From Niastella sp966212235 (GTDB taxonomy: Bacteria > Bacteroidota > Bacteroidia > Chitinophagales > Chitinophagaceae), in the NCBI GenBank assembly GCA_966212235.1, contig CBIHPP010000001.1, positions 682,001-746,000 of the forward strand: 64,000 nt of DNA. The letters run 5' to 3'. The notes beneath the pieces were generated by a model. That model saw only the letters and a program-made list of their open reading frames with translations. It was not told the origin of the DNA and did not search any database. Shown in pieces: positions 43,953 through 53,595 of this stretch. How positions within the stretch are numbered: the stretch's first letter is position 1; each line of letters opens with the position of its first letter. The position numbers and the translations under genes were made by a program.

Positions 43953-44606
43953 TCATTTTACATACTGAAAATCAAATTCTTTTTCTAACATGTTTGCTAT
44001 TTGTAAAACATTTCCAGCCTGCCAAAAATTTGTATTGTCCTCCGGATTACTATAACTATATGCTCTGTACCTGTTCGAGGTCGCTATTTCAATGGCATAA
44101 GAGATACCATCGGCTCCTCCAGCACCATTATAACCAGCAATTTCTGTCTCATGTGGTAGTGTGAATATTCTTAATTTATATAAACTATCAATCAGAGCAC
44201 CCCATCCAGATCTTGGATATACTTTCCTGACTTTTTTACCTGGATAATTATTCTCAGTTTCTTTACTAAAACTCACTAGTTGTCCATTCCATTTTTGGTC
44301 TTTAAATTTTAGGATTACAACATGTTTGACTTTAGCCATTGAATGGCCTAACCAAATGCGAAACTGCAAAGAGTCATAACCTGCTTCTAAGGAGTCAAGT
44401 TGTAGAGCGAAGGCATCCTTATTAATATACTCATAAAAAAAATCTTCATGTCCTTTAAGTCTTCCTTCTTTTATTTTGGGTACTTCTCTAACAAAATCGG
44501 CGGGTATTGTCCTGTTTACAAGTCGCGGCTCAGACGTATCAGTGCATTTGCAGAGAAATCCTAATAACATGAATAAAGTTAGATATGGTAAAGAGTGTTT
44601 TAGCAT
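43953..44606 (-). CDS. Lipoprotein of unknown function
   Basis: The ATG I chose gives a clear lipoprotein signal (MLKHSLPYLTLFMLLGFLC, lipid Cys at 19). The upstream frame is not coding-like. The mature part is a polar alpha/beta domain (LQFRIWLGHSMAKVKHVVIL, later GYNGAGGADGISYAIEIATS). The latter resembles DUF-type secreted domains found beside hydrolases in Bacteroidota, without a named function. No operon partner is obvious. Confidence 0.65.
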   Translation of the reverse strand: MLKHSLPYLTLFMLLGFLCKCTDTSEPRLVNRTIPADFVREVPKIKEGRLKGHEDFFYEYINKDAFALQLDSLEAGYDSLQFRIWLGHSMAKVKHVVILKFKDQKWNGQLVSFSKETENNYPGKKVRKVYPRSGWGALIDSLYKLRIFTLPHETEIAGYNGAGGADGISYAIEIATSNRYRAYSYSNPEDNTNFWQAGNVLQIANMLEKEFDFQYVK

Positions 44607-44787
44607 AGTATACAACGTTAAAGCATTTGTGTTTGTGGCGGAATTTGAAATGTGTCTTCCCGGTACAAATGCTAATAAGCAAGAATGCAGAGAAATATAT
44701 ACTTCATGAAATAAAGATGCAAACAATGGATAAATAAAGATTCAATACCTGCTGCTTCTTACCCTTTTATCGATTTCCTCCATCACT

Positions 44788-45312
44788 TTAATCCTCCAGA
44801 ATAAAGCTACCAGCTATTTTGTCGAATACCGGCTTAATAATATCATAATAGTAGCTAAATGTCACCATGGTAAGAATATACGTTTTGCCGTCCCTTACAG
44901 TTACAAAATCATAATTTATTTCAGTGGTATCTTTAAGCCCACTGTCATGAGTTTCTATCAACCATTTAAATTTCCGTCCGTTTAAAGTGATATCGCCCTT
45001 TTCAACAAGCTTGTAATTTGCTATACCGCCGGGAAGGTATTTAAGGAAATCTGAGAATGTCTTTTCAAGGTCTTTCTTAGGCGTATTGATAACGTTAATA
45101 TTATAATTATCTCTTGCCCTGTCCGTTTTACCTACTGGAACTCTGGTAGCAGATAATATGATCCCAGGCCATTGCTTTTCTTCGCCGGTATATTTCCATT
45201 CTGCAGGAATAAGAATTGAAAAACGGTTTATTGAGTCTTTATGCTTTACAAATTCTTGTGCGTTTACCTGGATAAAGGGAATTGTAAAAAGAATAATTAA
45301 GAGATGTTTCAT
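44788..45312 (-). CDS. Secreted PsbP/DcrB-like protein
   Basis: The product has 174 residues from the ATG of MKHLLIILFTIPFIQVNAQ, a signal peptide. The mature protein (RFSILIPAEWKYTGEEKQWP, then a strand INVINTPKKDLEKTFSDFLK, ending FDKIAGSFILED) has the alpha-beta sandwich pattern of PsbP/DcrB-like lipoproteins, where the central F-S-I-x-x-P-x-x-W is typical. The role is probably envelope-associated but not defined. A longer frame exists but its first 46 codons do not look translated. Confidence 0.6.
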   Translation of the reverse strand: MKHLLIILFTIPFIQVNAQEFVKHKDSINRFSILIPAEWKYTGEEKQWPGIILSATRVPVGKTDRARDNYNINVINTPKKDLEKTFSDFLKYLPGGIANYKLVEKGDITLNGRKFKWLIETHDSGLKDTTEINYDFVTVRDGKTYILTMVTFSYYYDIIKPVFDKIAGSFILED

Positions 45313-45509
45313 AAATAAGGAAGTTTGGTTGGGATTTATGTTATAATGGTTAGTAAATGGGTTGTCCGGTTTATAGAATTTTGGAAGTTGTAGTATACTA
45401 CTCTTTTTGTTTTCCCGCCAAATATTTAAATGTGCTTGTGGCATTGGCAAATGCCTCGATCATTTTACTTTGCCTGCCATTTTGCGGCTATTCCAACCTT
45501 ATTCATTTT

Positions 45510-46043
45510 TTAATCGATCATAAAAACCCAGTCGCTATCCGCATGCCATTCATCTTCAATATTGCTTATTCCGCAACAAGCGGTGCCCAGTGCCAGTCCC
45601 CAATCCCAGTGATGAACAGTGAAAACGCTGGGAATTTCGTTATTGTCTTTCAGGGGCTGCATGGCGATCACCAGCGTTTCTTCATACTGCTGGTCCATAT
45701 AATGCAGGCGTAGCTGAAGTCCTACCTCTGCAGGACAAAGGTGCAAACCGGCATTTTTAGCGGCGGCAAAAATGTCATTGTAGCAGGTTCCGTCTGGCAG
45801 CCCCAATGATCGCAACGAGGTTACGACTAGTTGAACAGCTTGTGGAAACACGCTTATTGTAAACGCTGGCTTTTGTATGATATCGAATGCATCCGGATCA
45901 AGGCTATACATTTTTTGCGACAAGGGTTCTATGAATTTACAGTCCGTGTCGCAGGGATCGAGCCCTTTGATCTCTTTCGCCAGTTTGTGATTAATACCGA
46001 TAGTTATGGTTTTCCAAACCGGTCCGTCTGGTTTTAAGGTCAT
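45510..46043 (-). CDS. Hypothetical protein
   Basis: The 177-residue product has no signal peptide or membrane segment. It contains AEVGLQLRLHYMDQQYEETL, VFTVHHWDWGLALGTACCGI and WHADSDWVFMID. The organisation (conserved W, paired Cys, acidic end) suggests a small globular cytosolic protein. I do not recognise a family. It is a plausible gene because its codon pattern is uniform and there is no competing frame. Confidence 0.6.
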   Translation of the reverse strand: MTLKPDGPVWKTITIGINHKLAKEIKGLDPCDTDCKFIEPLSQKMYSLDPDAFDIIQKPAFTISVFPQAVQLVVTSLRSLGLPDGTCYNDIFAAAKNAGLHLCPAEVGLQLRLHYMDQQYEETLVIAMQPLKDNNEIPSVFTVHHWDWGLALGTACCGISNIEDEWHADSDWVFMID

Positions 46044-46280
46044 TTATTATGTCTGTTATTTGTCTATAGTGGTTATGCGTGGTTGTGCATCCATACATTG
46101 TAGTTATCATTGCTGCTAAAATACTGAAAACCTGCAAAATTCGGCATTTCGGTTGCACATTGGGCAAAATAGGCAGGCATGTTTTTTTATAATTGATTGC
46201 AGAAGCAAATTGCTGCATGACGATTAATACAGGCTATACATGTTTTCGTAATTGCCTCCAATTCATTTGCAGTGAATTCG

Positions 46281-47402
46281 CTATTGTACTATTATCTCTT
46301 CAAATATTCTATTTGCCACTGCTTCAAGCCCACTTTGTGCTGTTCTATCCGACTCATTAGAAAGAAGAATTATGCCTGTATTCAGCTCCGGATAAACAAC
46401 ACAATAACTGGAAAAACCAAAGGTTCCACCACTTTGCCATATTCTTCTATATCCATTTTGAGTCTTATTCATTTGCCAGTTCAGCCCAATAGCAAAGCTA
46501 TTAATATCGCCAAAGGTAGTAGCATGAGACAATTTAATCACCAAATTGCTTTCATCTAAATGATATTTAATATAATTCAACATCTCAGAAACCGTTGACT
46601 TAATATTTCCGGCTGCTCCAATCATAATTGGATTATAAGGCATCAGTACCCCTTTATCATTGTAGCCTTTCGCGAACATCGCTGTTTCAGCATTTGAATA
46701 AGTTAATTTTGTGAGCGGCATTTTCTGAGGAATAATAATAAATTTTTTGATGAGGCTTTCATAACTTCTTCCGTAAACTTTTTCCAAAATATTTCCGAGC
46801 AATTGAGCAGCCGCATTGGAGTAACTAAATTTTACTCCTGGAATAGTATCCAGTTGTACGGCATGTAAGTCCCTTAAAAACTTGTCAGTCGAATAATTAT
46901 TTTGAACAGTCGTTAAAAAATAAGGTATGGAATCGTGAGGGAGTTGAAAAAGATCTTTTTTATCTGGCAATAAAAAAGGAAGACCCGATGTATGATTAAT
47001 CAGGTGATATAGTTTTATAGGGTATCCTTTGTAGGCTAAATTCGGATATTTATCATCAAGATATTTTCGAATATCATCGTCGAGCTTTACTTTCTTGTCA
47101 ACTACAGCCTGCGCAAACAATGTTCCTGTGAATGTTTTGGTAATGGAACCGATCTCATAAAGGGTATTTGTGGCTGGCAATAAATCTTTTCCTTTTTCAG
47201 TTGTGCCATAATTGTAAGTGTAGGTTTTCCCATCCAGATAAACGCCAATGGAGAGCCCTACACGAGCAGTATCTTTCATATATCCGTTTGCTGCATTATT
47301 TACAATGGCATCTATTGAATTTTTCGAATTATATTGGATATGTTGTCTCCGGCCATAAACGGCATAACCCAAAAGCAAAAAGAGAAGTGTTATTCTTTTC
47401 AT
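46281..47402 (-). CDS. Serine hydrolase of the beta-lactamase / penicillin-binding fold
   Basis: The 373-residue protein has a signal peptide at 1-20. The catalytic S-x-x-K is SITK in EIGSITKTFTGTLFAQ (~88). Y-x-N is YSNAAAQLLG (~195). The third motif lies around IWQSGGTFGFSSY. The domain spans the whole mature chain, as in class C beta-lactamase-like esterases and D-aminopeptidases. It acts in the periplasm or outside, with unknown substrate. It is unlikely to be a true antibiotic-resistance enzyme without more evidence. Confidence 0.88.
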   Translation of the reverse strand: MKRITLLFLLLGYAVYGRRQHIQYNSKNSIDAIVNNAANGYMKDTARVGLSIGVYLDGKTYTYNYGTTEKGKDLLPATNTLYEIGSITKTFTGTLFAQAVVDKKVKLDDDIRKYLDDKYPNLAYKGYPIKLYHLINHTSGLPFLLPDKKDLFQLPHDSIPYFLTTVQNNYSTDKFLRDLHAVQLDTIPGVKFSYSNAAAQLLGNILEKVYGRSYESLIKKFIIIPQKMPLTKLTYSNAETAMFAKGYNDKGVLMPYNPIMIGAAGNIKSTVSEMLNYIKYHLDESNLVIKLSHATTFGDINSFAIGLNWQMNKTQNGYRRIWQSGGTFGFSSYCVVYPELNTGIILLSNESDRTAQSGLEAVANRIFEEIIVQ

Positions 47403-47493
47403 TCGCCAGATGTTTAATCTCTTACAAATACGAACAATAGTGCCATCGTATTAATAATTTACTAATCAATAGATTCTATTTTTTTAATCTATA

Positions 47494-47658
47494 CTACATG
47501 TACGATTTTGATACAGTTAGTGTCCTCTTAGCATGGTCGGAAGAAAGGGAAGTTTTTACCAACAGGTCCGGACCATCCTGGTCTTTTATTTTTTTCAACG
47601 CATTTACCACATCCTTGTCGATCAGCTGGGGTATACCCTTTGAAGCTATGGTTGCCTT
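47494..47658 (-). pseudogene. Fragment of a RibD/DHFR-like reductase gene
   Basis: The minus strand reads LIDKDVVNALKKIKDQDGPD followed by LLV, which is the helix-strand of YyaP/RibD_C dihydrofolate-reductase-like proteins (consensus ...V...I..LK..DG.DLLV.GS). The next residues should be the G-S loop but are unrelated, and the start of the domain is missing. It is a short gene scar in a ~460-base gap otherwise without genes. Confidence 0.5.
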
Positions 47659-47863
47659 TTATAGTGCAACAGTAGCTTTTATAGTGCGCCATTTACTACT
47701 CCTAGTGCGTCCCTTACCTGTAAGCACAGCCCCTTTTCTGTTTCCAGGTCTATCAGCCTGATCTCAAATTTGTGCAGCCACCCGATAAATCTGTCTCCCT
47801 CCAATTATTACTAGGGATCAAACGGGCAGCGTAGTATAATTTGGCCGAAAATCTGGTATCCCT

Positions 47864-49912
47864 ATGGAAATCGCTTTATTCCGGTATCCTGTATGTATTT
47901 GTATTTTTATAATCATACTCCTCTCCTTAAACACGTCTTGCCTCCAGGCGCAATCGTGTCCTCCCGGCGGCACTACCGTTATCAATACGTTCGTCAATAC
48001 CTATTACCCGGGCGTCACGGGGGCCTTGCCTTCAGGCAGCAGTTCCATTTCATTGGGACCGGTTACCTACGGTGCCACACCTATCCATAGCGGAGATGTA
48101 TTGCTGGTGATACAAATGCAGGGGGCCCAGATAAGCGATGCCAATGACAGTACCTATGGAAAAGGCAGTATCGGCCACGGACGGGTAAACGGGTATTTCG
48201 ATAATGCTCAATTGCTGGCCGGCAATATGGAATACGTGATAGCCACCAATTCGGTAGCGCTGGCAGGTGGAATGGTCAACCTTGCTCATGCAACCATTAA
48301 CAGCTATAAGAATGCCGATTTTGGTATTGACGGTCAGTATCGCTACCAGGTCATCAGGGTAGCCAGCTATAATAACCTTATCATTGGCGCTGATATTTCG
48401 GCCCCGGCCTGGAACGGCACAAGCGGCGGCGTTATAGTGATCTATGCCTCCGGAAATATTGATATGAACGGGAAAACGATCTCTGCTTCGGCCGCTGGAT
48501 TTCGTGGCGGTGGCGGCATTGGCCTCACCGGTGGGCCTGGCGGTTCAAATACCGATTTTGTTACGGCTTCTACCAATGCTTACCATGCATCCAAGGGCGA
48601 AGGCATTGCAGGCACGCCCAGGTTTATAAACGATAATTATACATTGCTCGATAATGGCCCTGCACTGGAAGGCTACCCGGGCGGGAGCTTTAGTGCAGGT
48701 GCGCCCGGCAATGCCGGGGGTGGCGGAACAGATGGCGATCCCTCCACTGACAATGGTGACAATTCAGGCGGCGGCGGCGGCTCCAATGGCGGCGTAGGTG
48801 GCAAGGGAGGAAATTCGTTTTATTCCGATCTCACCGTTGGTGGCGAGCCCGGGGCCGCATTTGCGCAGGCGGCCATTACCCGGCTGGTAATGGGTGGCGG
48901 TGGTGGCGCAGGCACAAGCAATAACTCAACGGGTATACCGGGCGATGGTTTTGCCAGCAGTGGTGCTGCCGGCGGTGGTATTGTTTTGCTGTATGCAAAC
49001 AGTTTTACCAATACGGGCACCGTTGATGTAAGCGGTGGCTCAGCCAACAATACCGTTTCGTACGATGCCACCGGCGGCGGCGGTGCCGGTGGCAGCGTTG
49101 TTATAAATGGCGGCAGTGGTGTTGCCGGCATCACGGTGTACGCCAATGGAGGTAATGGAGGCACTAATGATGGGAACGGCGTGCCACATGGACCTGGCGG
49201 TGGTGGCGGCGGCGGACTGATATTTGCCAATATGCCCCTGAATGCAGCCAGTTCTGCCCCTGGTGGAATAAATGGCCTGACCGCCGGGGATATACCCTAT
49301 AATGCCCAACCGGGAACCGATGGTATTTTAATACAAAACCAGGTGAGCTTTCCACCACTTTCGTGCGTGGCATTGCCTGTCAACTTTCTCTACCTGTCGG
49401 CCGTCCGCAATAACAACATCCAGCTTAACTGGCAGGTAAGCAATGAGGACGGTGTACAAAGCTATATCGTTGAAAGAAGCCTCAACGGCATTGATTTTAT
49501 ACCGGCAGCAACCGTTGACGTGAGGCCCTTCGGTACCGGGCATTACAGTTATGTTGATGTAACGGCTGTAACCGCCGGCGACGTATTCTACCGGGTAAAA
49601 GCAAATGGTAACGACCGCTACAGTACCATTGCCATTGTAAAGGGAAGGGGTGGCAGCAGGGAATTTTTTGTTACGCCTAACCCGGCAAACGATCTGTCGA
49701 ACCTTACGGTAACGGCATTGGGCAGGGGTGTGGCCACCTTGAGGTTGATGGATATCAGCGGCCACCTCATCTGGCAAACTCACCACCCGATCAACCGGGG
49801 CATCAATATACTCCGGCTGCAACCCCTGCAAGTATTGCATAACGGCGTATATCTGCTACAATATAATGATGGCTATATCTCCCGGGAAACAAAAGTGGTA
49901 GTTAGACATTAA
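47864..49912 (+). CDS. Secreted glycine-rich protein with type IX secretion C-terminal domain
   Basis: The 682-residue protein has a signal peptide at 1-29 (SLNTSCLQAQ). A conserved N-terminal region follows (ALPSGSSSISLGPVTYGATP, then a strand with GDVLLVIQMQGA). A long Gly-rich beta-helix-like stretch at ~200-480 has many GGxGG repeats (FRGGGGIGLTGGPGGSN, GGGGGAGTSNNSTG). A beta-sandwich follows, then the T9SS type-A sorting domain at ~605-682 with FFVTPNPANDLSNLTVTALG and ending ETKVVVRH. It is probably exported through the type IX machinery and anchored to the cell surface, perhaps as adhesin or matrix. Confidence 0.85.
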   Translation: MEIALFRYPVCICIFIIILLSLNTSCLQAQSCPPGGTTVINTFVNTYYPGVTGALPSGSSSISLGPVTYGATPIHSGDVLLVIQMQGAQISDANDSTYGKGSIGHGRVNGYFDNAQLLAGNMEYVIATNSVALAGGMVNLAHATINSYKNADFGIDGQYRYQVIRVASYNNLIIGADISAPAWNGTSGGVIVIYASGNIDMNGKTISASAAGFRGGGGIGLTGGPGGSNTDFVTASTNAYHASKGEGIAGTPRFINDNYTLLDNGPALEGYPGGSFSAGAPGNAGGGGTDGDPSTDNGDNSGGGGGSNGGVGGKGGNSFYSDLTVGGEPGAAFAQAAITRLVMGGGGGAGTSNNSTGIPGDGFASSGAAGGGIVLLYANSFTNTGTVDVSGGSANNTVSYDATGGGGAGGSVVINGGSGVAGITVYANGGNGGTNDGNGVPHGPGGGGGGGLIFANMPLNAASSAPGGINGLTAGDIPYNAQPGTDGILIQNQVSFPPLSCVALPVNFLYLSAVRNNNIQLNWQVSNEDGVQSYIVERSLNGIDFIPAATVDVRPFGTGHYSYVDVTAVTAGDVFYRVKANGNDRYSTIAIVKGRGGSREFFVTPNPANDLSNLTVTALGRGVATLRLMDISGHLIWQTHHPINRGINILRLQPLQVLHNGVYLLQYNDGYISRETKVVVRH

Positions 49913-49950
49913 AGCACATTTATCTATCGTGCTGCTTACACTTGCTATAA

Positions 49951-49993
49951 GCTTTTATGCCATGCTCCTCTATGCGGAGCATGGCACAAAAGC
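49951..49993. repeat. Long inverted repeat after the T9SS gene
   Basis: GCTTTTATGCCATGCTCC / GGAGCATGGCACAAAAGC forms a stem of about 17 pairs with one mismatch. There is no T-run after it on the plus strand. It may end transcription from the T9SS gene. The rest of the ~730-base gap holds AT-rich DNA, then the 21-bp tandem repeats. Confidence 0.6.
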
Positions 49994-50358
49994 GTTTACA
50001 GTCTGTGGCCTGCAAGTATTATAAGGCCTGTGAAAAGTAATTTTTTCAGGTTTTTAAGTGAAAGAACAGGCAAATGAGTGAACCTGCACTATAAAAAAAG
50101 TCAGTTATTAATAATTGTAAGTGAACTTTTACTGAAATCAATGGAGTTACAATAATAATTATCTGCAAATGGGAATAAAAATCTATTTCTGCCATCAGGC
50201 AATCAACTTCAATAAAAAAGTAATGAACTTCAAATGAAAAGATGTTACAACCGGCAAAAAGTAATCATCTTTTCTTTAAATAATGTTAACTCTGATAAAA
50301 AAAAATATCTCCAATGCAGAAAATGTTATAACTGCCAACGCTGATGTTATAGCCTGGG

Positions 50359-50504
50359 AAAAAGTAACTATAAACTGAAAAAAGCAATTATCGTCCTCAA
50401 AAAAGTAACTATCGCCCGGGAAAAAGTAACTATCGTCCCCCAAAAAGTAACTATCGCCCGGCAATAAGTAGCTATCGCCCCTCAAAAAGTAACTATCGCC
50501 CGGC
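50359..50504 (+). repeat. Tandem 21-bp repeat array, about seven copies
   Basis: The unit AAAAAGTAACTATCGCCCGG plus one base repeats head to tail, with small changes (CGTCC, AATAAGTAGC). The first unit is one base shorter and more diverged. The period is a multiple of three, so both strands stay open: KSNYRPx on plus, GDSYFxx on minus. Neither has a supported start. A variable-number tandem repeat in non-coding DNA is the best reading. Confidence 0.85.
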
Positions 50505-50592
50505 GAAAGTTGTCTTCGCGTGGGCTCAAGGACGACAGCAGTATTTATTTCCACAATGGTTAGTTAGACTTTGAATTCTTACAATAAAAAGC

Positions 50593-50624
50593 CCCGACGT
50601 CCCGATAACTATCGGGACGTCGGG
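50593..50624 (-). terminator. Intrinsic terminator of the BACON lipoprotein gene
   Basis: CCCGACGTCCCGAT / ATCGGGACGTCGGG, a perfect 14-pair stem with a four-base loop, followed on the minus strand by CTTTTTA, 22 bases after the stop. Confidence 0.9.
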
Positions 50625-50645
50625 ACGCGCTAAAAATTCAACGAT

Positions 50646-52220
50646 CTATTTAAGTTTAATTACCCAGGCATCAGTTCTGCCATGGTTACCGCTCACATCG
50701 CCACCATCTGATGTTACATAATTTGCAACCAGCAGCGATCCATCCGAAGTAATTCCTATATCGTTGTTATATTCGGAAAAAACACTGCCAAATGTGCTTT
50801 GCCATAACATATTACCCCGGCTGTTCAACACAATTACCCAAACGTCATACGATCCACGATTAGTGGTTACGTCTCCACCGTTACTGGCAGCGCTGCCCGA
50901 GATAGCGATATTACCATTTGGCAAACGCACCAGGGCGGTGCCAAAGTCAGCATCACCTCCGCCCATCGTTTTCTTCCAAACTATTTGACCGTCTTTGTCA
51001 AGTTTAAATACCCACAAATCAAAGTTAAGGTTCGGATAAGGACGGCCAACTAAATCGCCATCGCTGCTGGTTGTATAGCCTGTAACTATACAGCCTCCAT
51101 CGGTATCGCCAATTATGGAACCAGGCCCTTCCCGCATGGTACCACCGTACATTTTACTCCAGAGCTTATTACCGTTGGCGTCCATTTTTACGATAAAAAA
51201 ATCCTCGTCGCCATGGCTGGCAGGAACATCACCACTATTATTGCTTTTGGATATACCACACAAAAAATATCCACCGTCGGTGCAGGCTGTTACTTTTCCA
51301 AAATACTCATCACCTGTACCGCCGAAAGTTTTCTCCCACATAACGTTTCCATTGGCGTCAAGCTTCAATAGCCAAAGATCTGAGGCGCCGTGATTAAGCT
51401 TAATATCACCATCCGTGCTATTGGTTTCTCCCGAAAGAAGATAACCGCCTTCTGCAGTACTAATGATGTTATAGGCCTGGTCATTGCCGGTTCCGCCATA
51501 TGTTTTATTCCAAATCAAACTTCCATCTGCAGCTAATCTGGTCACTGAAACATCAACCCGGTAGTTGACATTAACATATCCGGCGCTCACGGTACCGCCA
51601 TCACTGGTAGCTGCAACCGACCGGAATTGCCCTTCAAGAAAACCAGTTGGAGTAACCGCCTGTTTTTGCCAGATTATGTTACCATCATTACCGGCACGTA
51701 ACACCCAGCCCTTTGGACTGCCTGTATATGCAAACGCATCGGCATCGCCGGTATGCGAAACACCGCTAAAAACAATTTGCCCGTTTGGTAACACTGCCAT
51801 CGCATTGAATACGTCGTCAACCTGCCCGCCGTAACACTTTTTCCATTCAGGAATGAACAGCTTCCGCGTTACAGTGATCTCGCGGGCCGGTACAGCTGAG
51901 TGTACAGGTGCAATGGTTACTGTTGCTGTTTGAGATGGTAAATAGTTATCTTTTAAAACCTTTATGATAACTATTTCGCTATCGCCTTTCATGCTTTCAG
52001 AAGGAACCACTAACAACCAGGATTTAGCCTCTTCATTCACATTTATTGTCCATGCTACGTTCGCGGAAACTTTAACGGTATCGGAATAGTCAGCATAATT
52101 GCCAACCTCGATAACAGAACGGCTGACGCTTAATATGGGATCAACATCCTTATCTTTCTTGCAGGCCCAGCAATGAATGAGCGTCAGAACGACAAAAGGG
52201 TACAGGAATATTTTCATTCG
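50646..52220 (-). CDS. BACON-domain lipoprotein with a repeat (propeller-like) region
   Basis: A 524-residue lipoprotein. The signal peptide MRMKIFLYPFVVLTLIHCWAC has a lipobox Cys near 21. Residues ~35-125 form a BACON domain (VSANVAWTINVNEEAKSWLL). From ~130 to the end there are six or seven repeats of ~55 residues with NKTYGGTGNDQAYNIISTAE, GGYLLSGETNSTDGD and DLWLLKLDANG patterns, typical of outer-surface beta-propellers that may bind carbohydrate or mucin. It is exposed at the cell surface or periplasm. I picked the second ATG because it gives a normal signal peptide. Confidence 0.82.
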   Translation of the reverse strand, partial: RMKIFLYPFVVLTLIHCWACKKDKDVDPILSVSRSVIEVGNYADYSDTVKVSANVAWTINVNEEAKSWLLVVPSESMKGDSEIVIIKVLKDNYLPSQTATVTIAPVHSAVPAREITVTRKLFIPEWKKCYGGQVDDVFNAMAVLPNGQIVFSGVSHTGDADAFAYTGSPKGWVLRAGNDGNIIWQKQAVTPTGFLEGQFRSVAATSDGGTVSAGYVNVNYRVDVSVTRLAADGSLIWNKTYGGTGNDQAYNIISTAEGGYLLSGETNSTDGDIKLNHGASDLWLLKLDANGNVMWEKTFGGTGDEYFGKVTACTDGGYFLCGISKSNNSGDVPASHGDEDFFIVKMDANGNKLWSKMYGGTMREGPGSIIGDTDGGCIVTGYTTSSDGDLVGRPYPNLNFDLWVFKLDKDGQIVWKKTMGGGDADFGTALVRLPNGNIAISGSAASNGGDVTTNRGSYDVWVIVLNSRGNMLWQSTFGSVFSEYNNDIGITSDGSLLVANYVTSDGGDVSGNHGRTDAWVIKLK

Positions 52221-52553
52221 CATGGAAGGGGTCATTGATTTCGGGTAAAATTAATACAGAAAATGATAATTATATACCGCATCTCATAACCGCGTCATTT
52301 TACCAATAACCGTGTTGTTTTGGGCGATAAGTGTGAAAAGCGTTGAAGGCGGAAGGCGGAATGCTGAACGCTTTGCACCGCGTGTGCAGCTGTCTTATTA
52401 CCCGAAATTCGCGAGAATGTGACAAAAGGCGCAGACCGGATTTCGCGAGTAAGCGGATATGGGGGTGTTACAGAGTAGGCTGGATGATGCAGTGAGGAAT
52501 AATCTTACTATTTTTAAGAAATAGTACCTGTAAACGATTATATTTGAATTGGA

Positions 52554-52580
52554 AGCCACTTGATAAAAAGTGGCTTTTTT
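52554..52580 (+). terminator. Intrinsic terminator with no evident gene upstream
   Basis: AGCCACTT-GATAA-AAGTGGCT with one bulge, then TTTTTT. It stands in the ~710-base gap between the BACON lipoprotein and the next lipoprotein. The DNA before it (52.25-52.55 kb) shows no complete frame, so an untracked small RNA or a lost gene is possible. Confidence 0.65.
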
Positions 52581-52705
52581 GTGGCTTGTCTAATTAAATC
52601 AGAAAAAATAATAAAATATGAGCAATGAGATATTCGATGCCTTCGAAAACCAGAATGTTGAATTGTAAACCAGGCTGGCTTTTGATTGAATGCAAGTCAA
52701 CCCAA

Positions 52706-52909
52706 TTAATTAGTTTGGGTATTCACTATTGCACTCATGTTTAGCCAGATCTTTTGATTCAATTGCTGCCATTGAGGAGGAAAGGTGAGTAAAGAAAGTA
52801 CTAAAAAAATTAAAAGAAAAAACACTATGGCAAAAGAGAAGACCAATGGATTTATAATGAAAATATCATTAACTCGGAAAATATAATTACCGTTTTTTAT
52901 TCTAAGCAC
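52706..52909 (-). CDS. Possible small membrane protein
   Basis: This 67-residue frame has one strong hydrophobic helix (INPLVFSFAIVFFLLIFLVL). It is divergent from a lipoprotein gene with 23 bases between the starts. There is no family and no terminator. AT-rich DNA can produce such frames by chance, so treat it as tentative. Confidence 0.25.
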   Translation of the reverse strand: MLRIKNGNYIFRVNDIFIINPLVFSFAIVFFLLIFLVLSLLTFPPQWQQLNQKIWLNMSAIVNTQTN

Positions 52910-52932
52910 AACTCAACCTTCTAGATCAGTCT

Positions 52933-53562
52933 ATGAAAAAACTCTTTTTCCTTTTAAACCTGTTTGCCTTTTTAATGCTTGCAGTTAGCTGTAATGTGTA
53001 CAAAATAAATTGTGGGACGTTCAATAACCAGGCTACGAAAGAGGATAACGAGAATAGCAGAAATTTCATTTTGAAAAATGATGGAACAAAAGTATACGGC
53101 GATAAGATAACCTACCAATATGGTCTTGTTTTAAAAGAGGAAATCACAATTGACAAACAGAAATTTAATAGCGCGGAGGTGAGAGGATACCAGGCCAAAG
53201 GGGTGTATTATGGAAGAATTGGCGGCAAGTTTGCAAAAAGGATTATACATGGGAAATTGAATGTTTATGTAGAGGAATTAATGTCTATGAAGTTTAACGC
53301 TACAAAAAATATCACTACGCTTTATATTCAGTGTTTGCATTATGTTCAAAAGGGAGAAATCGGCGAGTTGGTGAAGATAACCACCCAGAAAGATATAATG
53401 CAGTTTGTAGGTGATTGCCAGAAAGCAGTTGAAAATATAAGCTTGAGCCCTGCCAAAATTCGCAAGGCCATTAAAAAAGACTATAATTATTTAAATAACA
53501 TTTTTGAAAATTATAACGCCAATGATTGTGGTATGGTATCACATGATCCTGTAAAAAATTAA
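52933..53562 (+). CDS. Lipoprotein of unknown function
   Basis: The signal peptide KKLFFLLNLFAFLMLAVSC has the lipid Cys at 20. The mature part (~190 residues) has AEVRGYQAKGVYYGRIGGKF, ELMSMKFNATKNITTLYIQC and a helix-rich end with PAKIRKAIKKDYNYLNNIFE. No known domain, but the strand-rich middle and helical end are shared by several small Bacteroidota envelope proteins. The next two genes follow in the same direction and might form a cluster. Confidence 0.7.
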   Translation: MKKLFFLLNLFAFLMLAVSCNVYKINCGTFNNQATKEDNENSRNFILKNDGTKVYGDKITYQYGLVLKEEITIDKQKFNSAEVRGYQAKGVYYGRIGGKFAKRIIHGKLNVYVEELMSMKFNATKNITTLYIQCLHYVQKGEIGELVKITTQKDIMQFVGDCQKAVENISLSPAKIRKAIKKDYNYLNNIFENYNANDCGMVSHDPVKN

Positions 53563-53595
53563 CAACAGCATTGCTTAAAGGATTAACCTGCCGTA

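Noticed and set aside
46281..47402. Antibiotic-resistance class C beta-lactamase
   Set aside because: It has the fold motifs, but nothing shows lactam specificity; the S-x-x-K family is dominated by esterases and peptidases, so only the fold is claimed.
48820..49230. Long proline-rich minus-strand frame opposite the T9SS gene
   Set aside because: It is the antisense of the Gly-rich GGxGG repeats (GGN codons read as proline on the other strand); no start context or family.
50359..50504. Possible CRISPR array
   Set aside because: The units are contiguous 21-bp repeats with no unique spacers and no cas genes.
50276..50554. 92-codon minus-strand frame with GDSYFL repeats
   Set aside because: It consists mainly of the 21-bp tandem repeat, which is open in several frames; no domain or signal supports translation.
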